The notes under the pieces: generated by a model
Database searches by the model: none
Seen by the model: only the letters and a program-made list of their open reading frames with translations
What the model was told of the DNA's origin: nothing
NCBI GenBank assembly: GCA_002501695.1
Contig: DANZ01000132.1
Location: 10,072 to 16,263, forward strand
Direction of reading: 5' to 3'
DNA: 6,192 nucleotides
Source: Methanolobus sp. UBA474
GTDB lineage: Archaea > Halobacteriota > Methanosarcinia > Methanosarcinales > Methanosarcinaceae
Translations under genes and position numbers: made by a program
Part shown: positions 1 to 5,358 of the stretch, one piece after another
Position numbering within the stretch: position 1 is the stretch's first letter
How the letters are laid out: each line of letters opens with the position of its first letter

Positions 1-24
1 CGGGTTCAAATCCCGCCGAGTCCA
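1..24 (+). tRNA. tRNA gene, 3' end only (isotype not determined)
   Basis: The first 24 bases read as the end of a tRNA. A T-arm (CGGG, loop TTCAAAT, CCCG) is followed by a seven-base acceptor 3' strand (CGAGTCC) and discriminator A. The T-stem would be G-CGGG/CCCGC with its first base just outside the window. The expected 5' acceptor strand is GGACTCG. The terminal CCA is not encoded: after the discriminator the sequence runs CTA. D-arm and anticodon are outside the window, so the amino acid cannot be assigned; Arg or Lys are only guesses from the acceptor sequence. Confidence 0.85.
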
Positions 25-56
25 CTAAGAAAGCTGTGATAGTCCTGAAAAAGAGA

Positions 57-62
57 TTTTTT
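57..62 (+). terminator. Oligo-T terminator after the tRNA
   Basis: A run of six T residues lies 33 bases after the tRNA 3' end, preceded by an A/G-rich stretch. Archaeal RNA polymerase terminates at such U-tracts without needing a hairpin. No stable stem is obvious just upstream. It would leave a short 3' trailer for tRNase Z to remove. Confidence 0.5.
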
Positions 63-651
63 ACGAAGGTAGACTGAGACACCCTCCGCAATAAAGCTTC
101 AGGTGCCTCTTCCCTACGGTCGGAATATTCCCCAATATCCCGGAATAACCTATTGATAACCCGCGCGTTACTCCCGCGCCCACAATAAATCATTAGTTCT
201 TATGTTACTTAACTTAAACCTTCAATAATAAAAGCAGCCATTATACTTTCGTATTGAAGAAGGATTTTTAACAGCACATGTTTTTCAAAAGGCATCTGCA
301 TTAACAGCACCATTATAATTTCTAAGAGAGATTATGGCAACTGTAAGGACTGCTGACTTAATGGCAGGGATAAGGATACGACCTCCGGTTATGTGGGACA
401 AGTTCTCTTTATTGCGATAACAATATCGATCAAATCTCATATTGACAAGACATTGCTTATAAATTTACTCTGTAACTTCCGATATGAACATGAAATATCC
501 ATATTTCAACTAAGTTTTTTGCAAGCATTATCCACGAACAGGATAGAAGTCACCGATATTTGTTTCAATTATAGTAGAAATTATTTTACATACTGTATAA
601 ATAGATTATATGATTATGATGAGTATCATTATATACAAAACTATAGATAAT

Positions 652-659
652 TTTAAATA
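652..659 (+). promoter_or_regulatory. Probable TATA box of the surface-protein gene
   Basis: TTTAAATA matches the archaeal TATA consensus. Transcription would start near 682-686, giving a leader of about 65-70 bases before the GTG start. The surrounding DNA is very AT-rich, so other placements are possible. CGGAATATCCG at 700-710, an interrupted inverted repeat (CGGA/TCCG), would fall inside the leader. Confidence 0.4.
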
Positions 660-740
660 TTATAATAATAACACATCTAATAATAAAGAAAAGATTGCAC
701 GGAATATCCGCGCTATCTCATAAAAATAACGATAATCAAT

Positions 741-747
741 AGGTGAT
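741..747 (+). promoter_or_regulatory. Ribosome binding site fixing the GTG start at 752
   Basis: AGGTGAT is complementary to the archaeal 16S 3' end and lies four bases before the GTG codon. It selects GTG 752, and the signal peptide begins immediately after it, which supports the choice. Confidence 0.75.
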
Positions 748-751
748 ATAA

Positions 752-1759
752 GTGACAAACTGGAAAAACACATTTGCGCTGGCTGCTATGTTCCTTATAG
801 CCATGTCAGCCCTGGTTTCAGCTGACAGCATGAACAATGAGTCTCAGACAATACAACTTGGATATGTGGAAACTACAAACATGACTTCCCAGACAGTTGT
901 AAACACCCTTTATGCCGGACAAAACATTAACGTCGGCACTCTGAACATATCAAACGACTGCCAGAACCTCACCATAGCTTATGAGATGACAGGGAACTGG
1001 ACCCTGCAGGAAACCCACCTTGAAGTAGCAACTTCCTTTGAAAGTATCCCTATGACCACATCAGGTAACCCTGTAATAGGCCATTTCACATACAAGAGTG
1101 AAGAACTTCCTGAAGGGACAATTATTGACACATATGTGATCCCGGTGAGCGGTAAGAACGGTACAGTATATATCGCAGCCCACGCCGTAGTTTCAAACCT
1201 GAATTGTGACGAGGGAGCCTGGGCTTCAGGCACACAGTTCCCGGGCGATAACTGGGCGACCTACTTCACATACGATATCAACGACTGCACCGAAGAGGAA
1301 ATCGATGAAGGAGACAATGGAGAAGACAATGAAGAAGACGGCGGAGAAGACAATGAAGGGGATGAGGGAGAGGACAATGAAGGAGATGGCGGAGAAGACA
1401 ATGAAGGGGACGAGGGAAAGGACAATGAAGGCGATATTGGAGAAGACAACGAAGGAGATGAGGAAGAGAACAATGAGGTAGACACCAACAACGGAAAGAA
1501 TTCCGGTTCATCCGGCTCGTCAAAAGTAGTTGCTGTGTCGGAGACAACAAGTGAAGATGATAATGAATACATGAGCACCCCTCAGGAAGAAGAGCCCCAG
1601 CCTCCGGTTATGAGTGTCGCTGCGCCGATTAATGAAACAGAAGAGCAGGAAATCCTTGTCCTGCTGGCTGAGAAGGGCAGCAGCCTCCTGTGGATACTGA
1701 TAGCGATGCTGTTGAGCGGTATCTGGATGATGTCCGGTTACGGGCTCACCTATCCCTGA
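752..1759 (+). CDS. Secreted, membrane-anchored surface protein with acidic octapeptide repeats
   Basis: The 335-residue protein has a clear signal peptide (residues 1-24, hydrophobic core after W4-K5, likely cleavage at VSA/DS). An extracellular domain spans about residues 52-179. It carries the pattern LYAGQ..xVG, ETHL, an AAHAVV strand and a terminal DNWATYF segment. I recognise this pattern from uncharacterised exported proteins of archaea and bacteria, but know no established function. It contains three cysteines (70, 152, 179). Seven N-glycosylation sequons are visible (for example at N29, N72, N82), six before the repeats and one after, fitting an S-layer-associated glycoprotein. Residues 190-245 are seven acidic octapeptides, followed by a Gly/Ser and Glu/Pro-rich linker. 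One hydrophobic helix (about 311-331) with only a few residues after it should anchor the C terminus in the membrane. No PGF-type or PEF-type sorting motif is evident. It has its own promoter and terminator and so appears monocistronic. Envelope location is well supported; binding partner or activity is unknown. Confidence 0.85.
   Translation: MTNWKNTFALAAMFLIAMSALVSADSMNNESQTIQLGYVETTNMTSQTVVNTLYAGQNINVGTLNISNDCQNLTIAYEMTGNWTLQETHLEVATSFESIPMTTSGNPVIGHFTYKSEELPEGTIIDTYVIPVSGKNGTVYIAAHAVVSNLNCDEGAWASGTQFPGDNWATYFTYDINDCTEEEIDEGDNGEDNEEDGGEDNEGDEGEDNEGDGGEDNEGDEGKDNEGDIGEDNEGDEEENNEVDTNNGKNSGSSGSSKVVAVSETTSEDDNEYMSTPQEEEPQPPVMSVAAPINETEEQEILVLLAEKGSSLLWILIAMLLSGIWMMSGYGLTYP
1319..1486 (+). repeat. 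Seven tandem 24-bp repeats coding an acidic octapeptide
   Basis: Seven units of exactly 24 bp start at 1319, 1343, 1367, 1391, 1415, 1439 and 1463. Units 2, 3, 4 and 6 encode GEDNEGD plus E or G; unit 1 reads GEDNEEDG, unit 5 GKDNEGDI and the last EENNEVDT. The units preserve reading frame on any copy gain or loss. The Asp/Asn/Glu/Gly make-up could bind divalent cations or act as an extended, highly charged stalk; both are inference. Confidence 0.9.
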
Positions 1760-1774
1760 ACTAGGGGCATGAGA

Positions 1775-1807
1775 CCCTGACAAAATGTCAGGGCCGATTC
1801 TTTTTTT
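1775..1807 (+). terminator. Hairpin plus T-tract terminator of the surface-protein gene
   Basis: CCCTGACA (1775-1782) pairs perfectly with TGTCAGGG (1786-1793) around a three-base AAA loop. Seven T residues follow at 1801-1807. It begins 15 bases after the stop codon, so it should end the surface-protein transcript and insulate the next operon. Confidence 0.85.
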
Positions 1808-1835
1808 AAGATATTTTAAAACTGAGGACAGATAC

Positions 1836-1843
1836 AAATATAC
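1836..1843 (+). promoter_or_regulatory. Possible TATA box of the kinase/HAD operon
   Basis: AAATATAC lies in an AT-rich stretch just after the terminator and would place the transcription start near 1865. The palindrome TACATATGTA (1841-1850) overlaps its right half and might be an operator. An alternative TATA-like stretch is at 1811-1820. Confidence 0.35.
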
Positions 1844-1878
1844 ATATGTAACCTCATAAAGCCCTGAAACTGTTATAA

Positions 1879-1887
1879 GGAAGGTGG
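1879..1887 (+). promoter_or_regulatory. Strong Shine-Dalgarno site without an ordinary in-frame start nearby
   Basis: GGAAGGTGG is the best ribosome site before the kinase. It comes just after an in-frame stop (TAA 1876-1878). The only ATG within reach (1907) is followed at once by TAA. In the kinase frame the best-spaced candidate codon is ATC at 1894, six bases downstream, then open sequence continues into the kinase. The first canonical in-frame start is GTG 1957, about 70 bases away with no good site of its own. Confidence 0.5.
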
Positions 1888-1956
1888 GTAGAGATCTCGC
1901 AATATCATGTAAGTACACTTGGTCCTGGAAACGTTTTCAGGGACTGGCTCGTAGAA

Positions 1957-2838
1957 GTGCTTGGGGATAAGATAAAGGACAAAAACTGCAAGACAGATGT
2001 CTTTAAATACGGTTCCACATCGCATACAGTGTGCAGATACAGGTTCAGAGGAGAGCATTACAGTGTGATTGCAAAATTCTTTGCTGAGCCCGAAGGCAAA
2101 CTGAAAGACTACGATGCCCATAAAGCAATGATGAACGAATTTCATAATCTGCTCAAAGCCAGACAGTTCATCAATGTCCCAAGACCAATTGCTATACATA
2201 ATGATTTTAACTGCGTGCTCGTGACAGAGTACACAAAAGGGAAAAACATTTTATGGCACTTAGATCACCGGGAGCACCTGTACGATGTATTAAGATCCAT
2301 TGCACACATGCTTCGAAGGCTGCATGACAGCACACATACGCATTATAACAAACAGAAGGAGTTCGCAAATTTCCACCAGCTACTGGACCAGCTCGGACCT
2401 GACCCTGCCACAAGAGAACAGTTCAATGTGCTGCTGGGTAAATGGTGGTACAGCCCGCTTATTGACAAGGAATACGGATGTATGGTCCACAGGGATGCGT
2501 CCCCCCTTAATTACATAATCAGGCAAGGCACTCCATACGCCCTTGATATGGAAAGTTGCTGGCATCATGCAAACAATATAAGGGATGTAGGTACACTTTG
2601 CGCAGAGATGAAAAATTACTTCCAGCTGAACTGCGGATCCGGAAGTAAAGCTGAGCCGTATATAGGACATTTTCTCTGGCACTACAGCAAAAGCGAAGAG
2701 GAATTCCGCAGGATATCCGGGACCCTGCCATTCTTCATGAGCATCGGCCTTCTGAGGCCAGCCAGACTATACCGACACTCCGCATATTACGACTATCTTT
2801 TAAAGGAGGCTCTCGAGTGTTTGAAAGCTATACAGTGA
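1957..2838 (+). CDS. APH-fold small-molecule kinase (phosphotransferase family)
   Basis: The 293-residue protein (from GTG 1957) carries the hallmarks of the aminoglycoside/choline kinase-like fold. A short nucleotide-binding hairpin (YGSTSH, residues near 18-23) and the likely ATP-contacting lysine K40 (VIAKFF) come first. The hinge region (VLVTEYTKGK) follows. The catalytic loop is H178-R-D180-x4-N185, and the metal-binding segment is D197-M-E199. All catalytic positions look intact, so an active ATP-dependent kinase is likely. The family phosphorylates hydroxyls of many small molecules (sugars, choline, amino acids, antibiotics); nothing here identifies the substrate, and antibiotic resistance should not be assumed. 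The start is uncertain: the frame is open back to 1879, and the upstream residues (for example NVFRDWLVEV) read like protein, so the true product may be some 21 residues longer. The gene ends 22 bp inside the downstream HAD gene, indicating co-transcription and probably translational coupling. Confidence 0.8.
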   Translation: MLGDKIKDKNCKTDVFKYGSTSHTVCRYRFRGEHYSVIAKFFAEPEGKLKDYDAHKAMMNEFHNLLKARQFINVPRPIAIHNDFNCVLVTEYTKGKNILWHLDHREHLYDVLRSIAHMLRRLHDSTHTHYNKQKEFANFHQLLDQLGPDPATREQFNVLLGKWWYSPLIDKEYGCMVHRDASPLNYIIRQGTPYALDMESCWHHANNIRDVGTLCAEMKNYFQLNCGSGSKAEPYIGHFLWHYSKSEEEFRRISGTLPFFMSIGLLRPARLYRHSAYYDYLLKEALECLKAIQ

Positions 2839-3473
2839 AGGGACTTATTTTTGACTGTTATCATACACTGGTGGATATCAGGACAGACGAAAACGATTTC
2901 TATACATACGACACTGTAAGCAAATGGCTGCAGTACCAGGGAGTGAGAATAGACCCTGATAAACTGAAAAGCGAATATCATGCCATGGCCGCCGAAGAAG
3001 TGGAAGCCTCCGCAGAGGCACACCCAGAGATCCGGGTGGAGGAGATCTTTTCCAGGATCTGCAAAGAGAACTCGATATGGAACATCGATGAGCTTAAGCT
3101 TGGCATCGAGACTTCGAGAGTGTTCCGTTCTGCTTCATTGCGCAAGATCGGCGTATTTCCTCAGAGCCTGAGGCTTGTTGAAGACAGTTCGGATCTGAAA
3201 AGATGTATATTGTCCAACGGACAGCGTGTCTTTTCCGAACTGGAACTACGATTCCTGGGGCTGCACGATCTCTTTGATATCATAATCTTCTCCTCGGATG
3301 TCCGTTACAAAAAACCCAACCCGAAGATCTATCGACTTGCACTTGACCGGATGCAGCTTGAGCCCGAAGAGGTGCTGTTCATAGGAGATACACCGGAAAA
3401 TGACATCACAGCTCCCCTGGAATTAGGAATGCAGGCCATCCATATCCAGGATGCATGGAAGCTTATATCCTGA
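2817..3473 (+). CDS. HAD-superfamily hydrolase with Tyr in motif I
   Basis: The 218-residue protein starts at GTG 2817, seven bases after a strong ribosome site (AAAGGAGG, 2802-2809) lying inside the end of the kinase gene. HAD motifs are complete in order: motif I D13-C-Y15-H-T-L with nucleophile D13; motif II S133-N-G; motif III K165/K166 in the KKPNPKIY segment; motif IV G-D191-x4-D196. About 100 residues between motifs I and II form a helical C1-type cap, as in phosphoglycolate phosphatase and haloacid dehalogenase relatives. The second motif I aspartate, the usual acid/base of phosphatases, is Tyr here. The DxYxTL form is known from L-2-haloacid dehalogenases and from some HADs of unknown substrate, so phosphatase activity is plausible but not assured. 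Pairing with a kinase suggests action on a phosphorylated metabolite of the same pathway; this is inference. A T7 tract 20 bases after the stop may end the operon. Confidence 0.85.
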   Translation: MFESYTVKGLIFDCYHTLVDIRTDENDFYTYDTVSKWLQYQGVRIDPDKLKSEYHAMAAEEVEASAEAHPEIRVEEIFSRICKENSIWNIDELKLGIETSRVFRSASLRKIGVFPQSLRLVEDSSDLKRCILSNGQRVFSELELRFLGLHDLFDIIIFSSDVRYKKPNPKIYRLALDRMQLEPEEVLFIGDTPENDITAPLELGMQAIHIQDAWKLIS

Positions 3474-3486
3474 AACCTTCTTGCTT

Positions 3487-4419
3487 TCAAACTTTTTTTG
3501 CAGCTCTCACGGTGAGATCCATTGTTGCGGAGGCAATTTTGATCCTGCTGTCCTTTTGAAGGTCTTCAAGGATCATGCGGCTCAGCCTATCGTGGATATA
3601 CCTTCTTTCCCTTGGCACGGTAAGATACCTTATGTAGAGATCGATCCAGTTGTCGGTCATTTTCAGGTATATTGCAGGCCCTTGATTGTAATCAGCAAGG
3701 TAATACTTCTTACTTAACTCCGATGTCTGTTCCTGTGCGGCAAAGGTCACAGCCTTTGTTTCCTCCCGGACTATGCTTATTATCCGCTCATGGGCATCCT
3801 TCCAGTCACTGTCATAGGTGATGGGAAGGACTATTTCATCCCAGATAAATGGATTATCCTTACTGTAGTTGTTAATCACACTATCCAGGATAGCACTGTT
3901 GGGTATTGTGGAGATCCTGCCCGTTGGCTGGTCTGCGTTCACCCATTCTTTCAGTTCGAACAGTGTAGTATTGAGAATTCCGATATCAATGATATCACCT
4001 AACTTGGAATTTATTTCTATCCTGTCACCTACCCGATAGGTCCCTGTCATAAAGATTAGCAGCCCTCCCATGATATTCTTAAAGAAATCCTGCAGCGCAA
4101 CGGTCACTCCTGCTGCGATCAACCCGTATGATACAAGAAGCACCTGTGTATCCTCCACCCATACACGGATCGCTGCCAGCAGGAGAAACACGATATATAA
4201 CAGAGAAACAATCCTGCGGAACTCGAATCTCGTCTTATCGTCCCTTATCTTTTTAGCGATCCTGCGTTCCAGGATCAGTTTGAAGAATAAGTGGATAAAT
4301 GTCAACAATGCAAGAGTGGAGTATACTTTAAACAGGAACAAGCTTCGATATTCAACAGCCAGGAACCACGAGGCGATAGTAAGCAGCATGAGGAACAGAA
4401 CAGCCAGAAGAGGATTCAT
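3487..4419 (-). CDS. MscS-family mechanosensitive channel
   Basis: The 310-residue membrane protein has predicted helices at about 3-22, 29-50 and 70-88. The pore-lining segment follows at about 93-127, with small residues on one face (GLIAAG, then ALQDFF, NIMGG) and the kink region near 110-118. The beta domain diagnostic of MscS follows: YRVGDRIEI (128-136), GDIIDIGILNT, then the TIPNS strand (171-175) and NNYS. The remaining part is the cytoplasmic alpha/beta C-terminal domain. The length fits small-conductance MscS homologues with one extra helix. Such channels release solutes under hypo-osmotic shock by opening with membrane tension. The gene stands alone, converging on the HAD gene. ATG 4419 has no Shine-Dalgarno site, but a TATA box with BRE-like purines lies about 25 bases upstream, suggesting a nearly leaderless mRNA that also supports this start. 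A lysine pair ends the protein, and nothing looks truncated. Confidence 0.92.
   Translation of the reverse strand: MNPLLAVLFLMLLTIASWFLAVEYRSLFLFKVYSTLALLTFIHLFFKLILERRIAKKIRDDKTRFEFRRIVSLLYIVFLLLAAIRVWVEDTQVLLVSYGLIAAGVTVALQDFFKNIMGGLLIFMTGTYRVGDRIEINSKLGDIIDIGILNTTLFELKEWVNADQPTGRISTIPNSAILDSVINNYSKDNPFIWDEIVLPITYDSDWKDAHERIISIVREETKAVTFAAQEQTSELSKKYYLADYNQGPAIYLKMTDNWIDLYIRYLTVPRERRYIHDRLSRMILEDLQKDSRIKIASATMDLTVRAAKKV
3493..3499 (+). terminator. T-tract likely ending the kinase/HAD transcript
   Basis: Seven consecutive T residues begin 20 bases after the HAD stop codon, within the last codons of the convergent channel gene (they encode its lysine-rich C-terminal end). Only 13 bp separate the two stop codons, so both transcripts must terminate within or past the opposing gene. 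Confidence 0.45.
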
Positions 4420-4443
4420 TAATACATTTCTTGACCCGGTTCC

Positions 4444-4458
4444 GATAAATACCTTTTT
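4444..4458 (-). promoter_or_regulatory. BRE plus TATA box of the channel gene
   Basis: On the minus strand AAAAAGG (4458-4452) followed by TATTTATC (4451-4444) is a good archaeal BRE/TATA pair. The usual distance of 25-27 bases from the box centre puts the transcription start at about 4421-4423, two to four bases before ATG 4419. Confidence 0.6.
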
Positions 4459-4474
4459 GGGCAGGGATAGAAAT

Positions 4475-4654
4475 ATGGTAACATATCCCCGGCAAACCAG
4501 GCTTGCTTTAATGCAAGGCAGTCAAAGAATGTGTGAAATGTTAAATCAGAACAGTAATGACAAAAAGAATGGATTCGGAGTAGAAAGCATTATTAGCGAA
4601 AAATTACCTAAAATCAAGGCACCGATGCGTATAAACACACCGGCCCGCTTGTAA
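4475..4654 (+). CDS. Possible small protein of 59 residues (uncertain)
   Basis: This ATG-started frame begins upstream of the channel gene on the opposite strand and runs to TAA 4652-4654. The same frame is open further left through the antisense of the channel gene, so the open length is only weak evidence. The product is basic, with no membrane segment and no motif I recognise; it begins MVTYPRQTR and ends INTPARL. The only upstream purine tract is CAGGGAT, about ten bases before ATG. An AT-rich box at 4445-4451 lies at leaderless distance, but it is the reverse reading of the channel TATA box. It might be a genuine small gene, a decayed gene end, or chance. Confidence 0.22.
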   Translation: MVTYPRQTRLALMQGSQRMCEMLNQNSNDKKNGFGVESIISEKLPKIKAPMRINTPARL

Positions 4655-4656
4655 TC

Positions 4657-4670
4657 AAAAATCTGTAAAA
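4657..4670 (-). terminator. Possible U-rich terminator of the zinc-ribbon gene
   Basis: On the minus strand TTTT (4670-4667) and TTTTT (4661-4657) follow the stop codon of the RGG/zinc-ribbon gene within about 15-26 bases. No hairpin is seen. Split T-tracts like this commonly end archaeal transcripts. Confidence 0.35.
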
Positions 4671-4682
4671 GAATTAATTAAC

Positions 4683-4967
4683 TTAATATCTTTTTGGAGG
4701 TCTGTGGTTCTGGTAGCATTCCCTGCAGTACACAGGCCTGTCACCGGATGGTACGAAAGGTACTTCGGTTTCCTGGTTGCAGTCTGCGCAGACCGCCTTG
4801 TGCATCTCCCTTGGACCGCTTGGCCTGAAGCCACCGCTGCCGCCCCTGCTGTCATTCCTGGGACCGCTTGGCCTGAAGCCACCGCTGCCGCCTCTGTCAT
4901 TCCTGTCATTACCGCTTGATCTGAAGCCACCGTTTCCGCCGCTGCCGCCTCTCTTATCGTTTCTCAT
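4683..4967 (-). CDS. RGG-repeat protein with CxxC-x17-CxxC zinc ribbon
   Basis: The 94-residue protein has two parts. Residues 1-56 are a low-complexity Arg/Gly region with three RGGSGG units starting at R6, R25 and R41; the last two are exact 16-residue periods, RGGSGGFRPSGPR each. Such RGG stretches usually bind RNA and may be disordered. Residues 57-94 form a compact zinc ribbon: C60-A-D-C63, exactly 17 residues, C81-R-E-C84, then a conserved-looking NHRPPKRY tail. This matches the known CxxC-x17-CxxC domain family of small prokaryotic proteins, whose function is not established. A role as a small RNA chaperone, perhaps in stress or cold response, is inference from composition. ATG 4967 has a weak site (AAAGGA, about nine bases upstream). 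Other frames over the repeat are also open because of its composition and are not genes. Confidence 0.85.
   Translation of the reverse strand: MRNDKRGGSGGNGGFRSSGNDRNDRGGSGGFRPSGPRNDSRGGSGGFRPSGPREMHKAVCADCNQETEVPFVPSGDRPVYCRECYQNHRPPKRY
4813..4940 (-). repeat. 48-bp tandem repeats inside the RGG region
   Basis: Bases 4813-4844 and 4861-4892 are identical over 32 bp at a 48-bp period (16 codons). A diverged third copy begins near 4909, sharing CTGAAGCCACCG. The near-identity at DNA level, including third positions, points to recent duplication in the RGG region. Confidence 0.85.
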
Positions 4968-5032
4968 GTTTGATTTCCTTTGTGTTGTGTTTTATTAATA
5001 ACTTCCTGAATAGGAAGAGAGAACTTTCGCAT
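4964..5032 (-). CDS. Possible 22-residue leader ORF overlapping the zinc-ribbon start
   Basis: On the minus strand an ATG at 5032 opens a 22-residue frame (MRKFSLPIQE...) whose TGA stop overlaps the zinc-ribbon ATG in an ATGA junction. This four-base overlap is typical of translational coupling. It contains the CTTCCT/AGGAAG hairpin. Against it: no ribosome site precedes the ATG, and one candidate TATA box would start transcription downstream of it. Treat as a hypothesis. Confidence 0.2.
   Translation of the reverse strand: MRKFSLPIQEVINKTQHKGNQT
5002..5017 (-). promoter_or_regulatory. Inverted repeat in the zinc-ribbon leader
   Basis: CTTCCT and AGGAAG form a six-base-pair stem around a four-base loop. 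If transcription starts from the box at 5039-5046, the RNA would begin at about this hairpin, 50 bases before the start codon, which could protect the 5' end or respond to temperature. This is inference. Confidence 0.4.
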
Positions 5033-5038
5033 GACTCG

Positions 5039-5046
5039 TTTAATAT
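5039..5046 (-). promoter_or_regulatory. Candidate TATA box of the zinc-ribbon gene
   Basis: ATATTAAA on the minus strand would set the start near 5016-5018 and a leader of about 50 bases. A second AT-rich candidate (TTATTAATAAAA reading, 4991-5002) would give an almost leaderless mRNA instead. The sequence does not decide between them. Confidence 0.3.
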
Positions 5047-5103
5047 GATCTTTACCAAATCTCTTATTCTTGTACCGGACACTAAATCAGCAGCCGATAA
5101 ATG

Positions 5104-5121
5104 ATATGGGGTTACCCATAT
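5104..5121. promoter_or_regulatory. Inverted repeat ATATGGG-GTTA-CCCATAT
   Basis: Seven-base arms around a four-base GTTA spacer, perfect in all seven pairs. It lies mid-region between two divergent genes, far from any coding end, so it fits a protein-binding operator or an RNA hairpin better than a terminator (no T-tract follows on either strand). Confidence 0.4.
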
Positions 5122-5327
5122 ATCTTGAGCTGTAATCTGTGAACAGACCTAACTGAGACGGAAACATTATCCTGCAATCGATACGATATTCTCTTTTACT
5201 GCTTACAATTAACCTCCGGATGAGTACAGAACGAAACTATTCGTCTTTAACACATAGAGTAAGTTAACTGCAAATACAGAAATGTTCTTGCAAATATAAA
5301 TCCTTTGCCATCAATTCATATCTGGCC

Positions 5328-5335
5328 TTATATAG
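5328..5335 (+). promoter_or_regulatory. Probable TATA box for the hemD-like gene
   Basis: TTATATAG is a good archaeal TATA box. Start of transcription would be near 5356-5360, giving a leader of roughly 125 bases. A weaker, nearer alternative is TATAAT at 5420-5425, giving a leader of about 35 bases. Confidence 0.45.
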
Positions 5336-5358
5336 ATGAAAACAAAATGGAACCTGGA

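Larger units (their letters stand above)
25..751. other. Long AT-rich intergenic stretch without a convincing gene
   Basis: About 700 bp between the tRNA and the surface-protein gene hold no ORF I would defend. An 85-codon frame at 393-650 (+) has no ribosome site and an I/Y/N-rich composition expected from AT-rich noncoding DNA. A 28-codon frame at 334-420 (+) has only a weak purine tract (AAGAGAG) before its ATG. Visible sequence elements are CGGAATA at 121 and again at 141, the perfect palindrome GGAATATTCC at 122-131, TTAACAGCAC as a direct repeat at 268 and 301, and two CCGCGC-type motifs at 160-180. The right end carries the promoter and ribosome site of the next gene. It may be a worn remnant or a long regulatory region; nothing decides. 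Confidence 0.6.

Noticed and set aside
334..420. 28-codon + frame beginning MATVRTADLM
   Set aside because: Only a weak purine tract before ATG; too short to judge; no supporting context.
393..650. 85-codon + frame downstream of the tRNA
   Set aside because: No ribosome site, composition typical of AT-rich noncoding DNA, no recognisable motif.
1319..1486. CRISPR-like array
   Set aside because: Units are contiguous 24-bp copies without spacers and in frame with a coding gene.
1261..1578. Ser/Pro-rich and Leu/His-rich minus-strand frames over the acidic repeats
   Set aside because: They are antisense shadows of the repeat: a low-complexity repeat stays open in several frames.
1957..2838. Aminoglycoside resistance gene
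   Set aside because: The APH fold is shared by many metabolic kinases; nothing points to antibiotic binding, and the gene sits in an operon with a HAD hydrolase in what appears to be ordinary chromosomal context.
4070..4474. Left part of a long + frame antisense to the channel gene
   Set aside because: It lies wholly over the MscS coding region, whose family assignment is clear.
5087..5167. 26-codon minus-strand frame (MFPSQLGLF...)
   Set aside because: Weak ribosome site (AGGA too close to ATG) and it spans the inverted repeat; likely chance.
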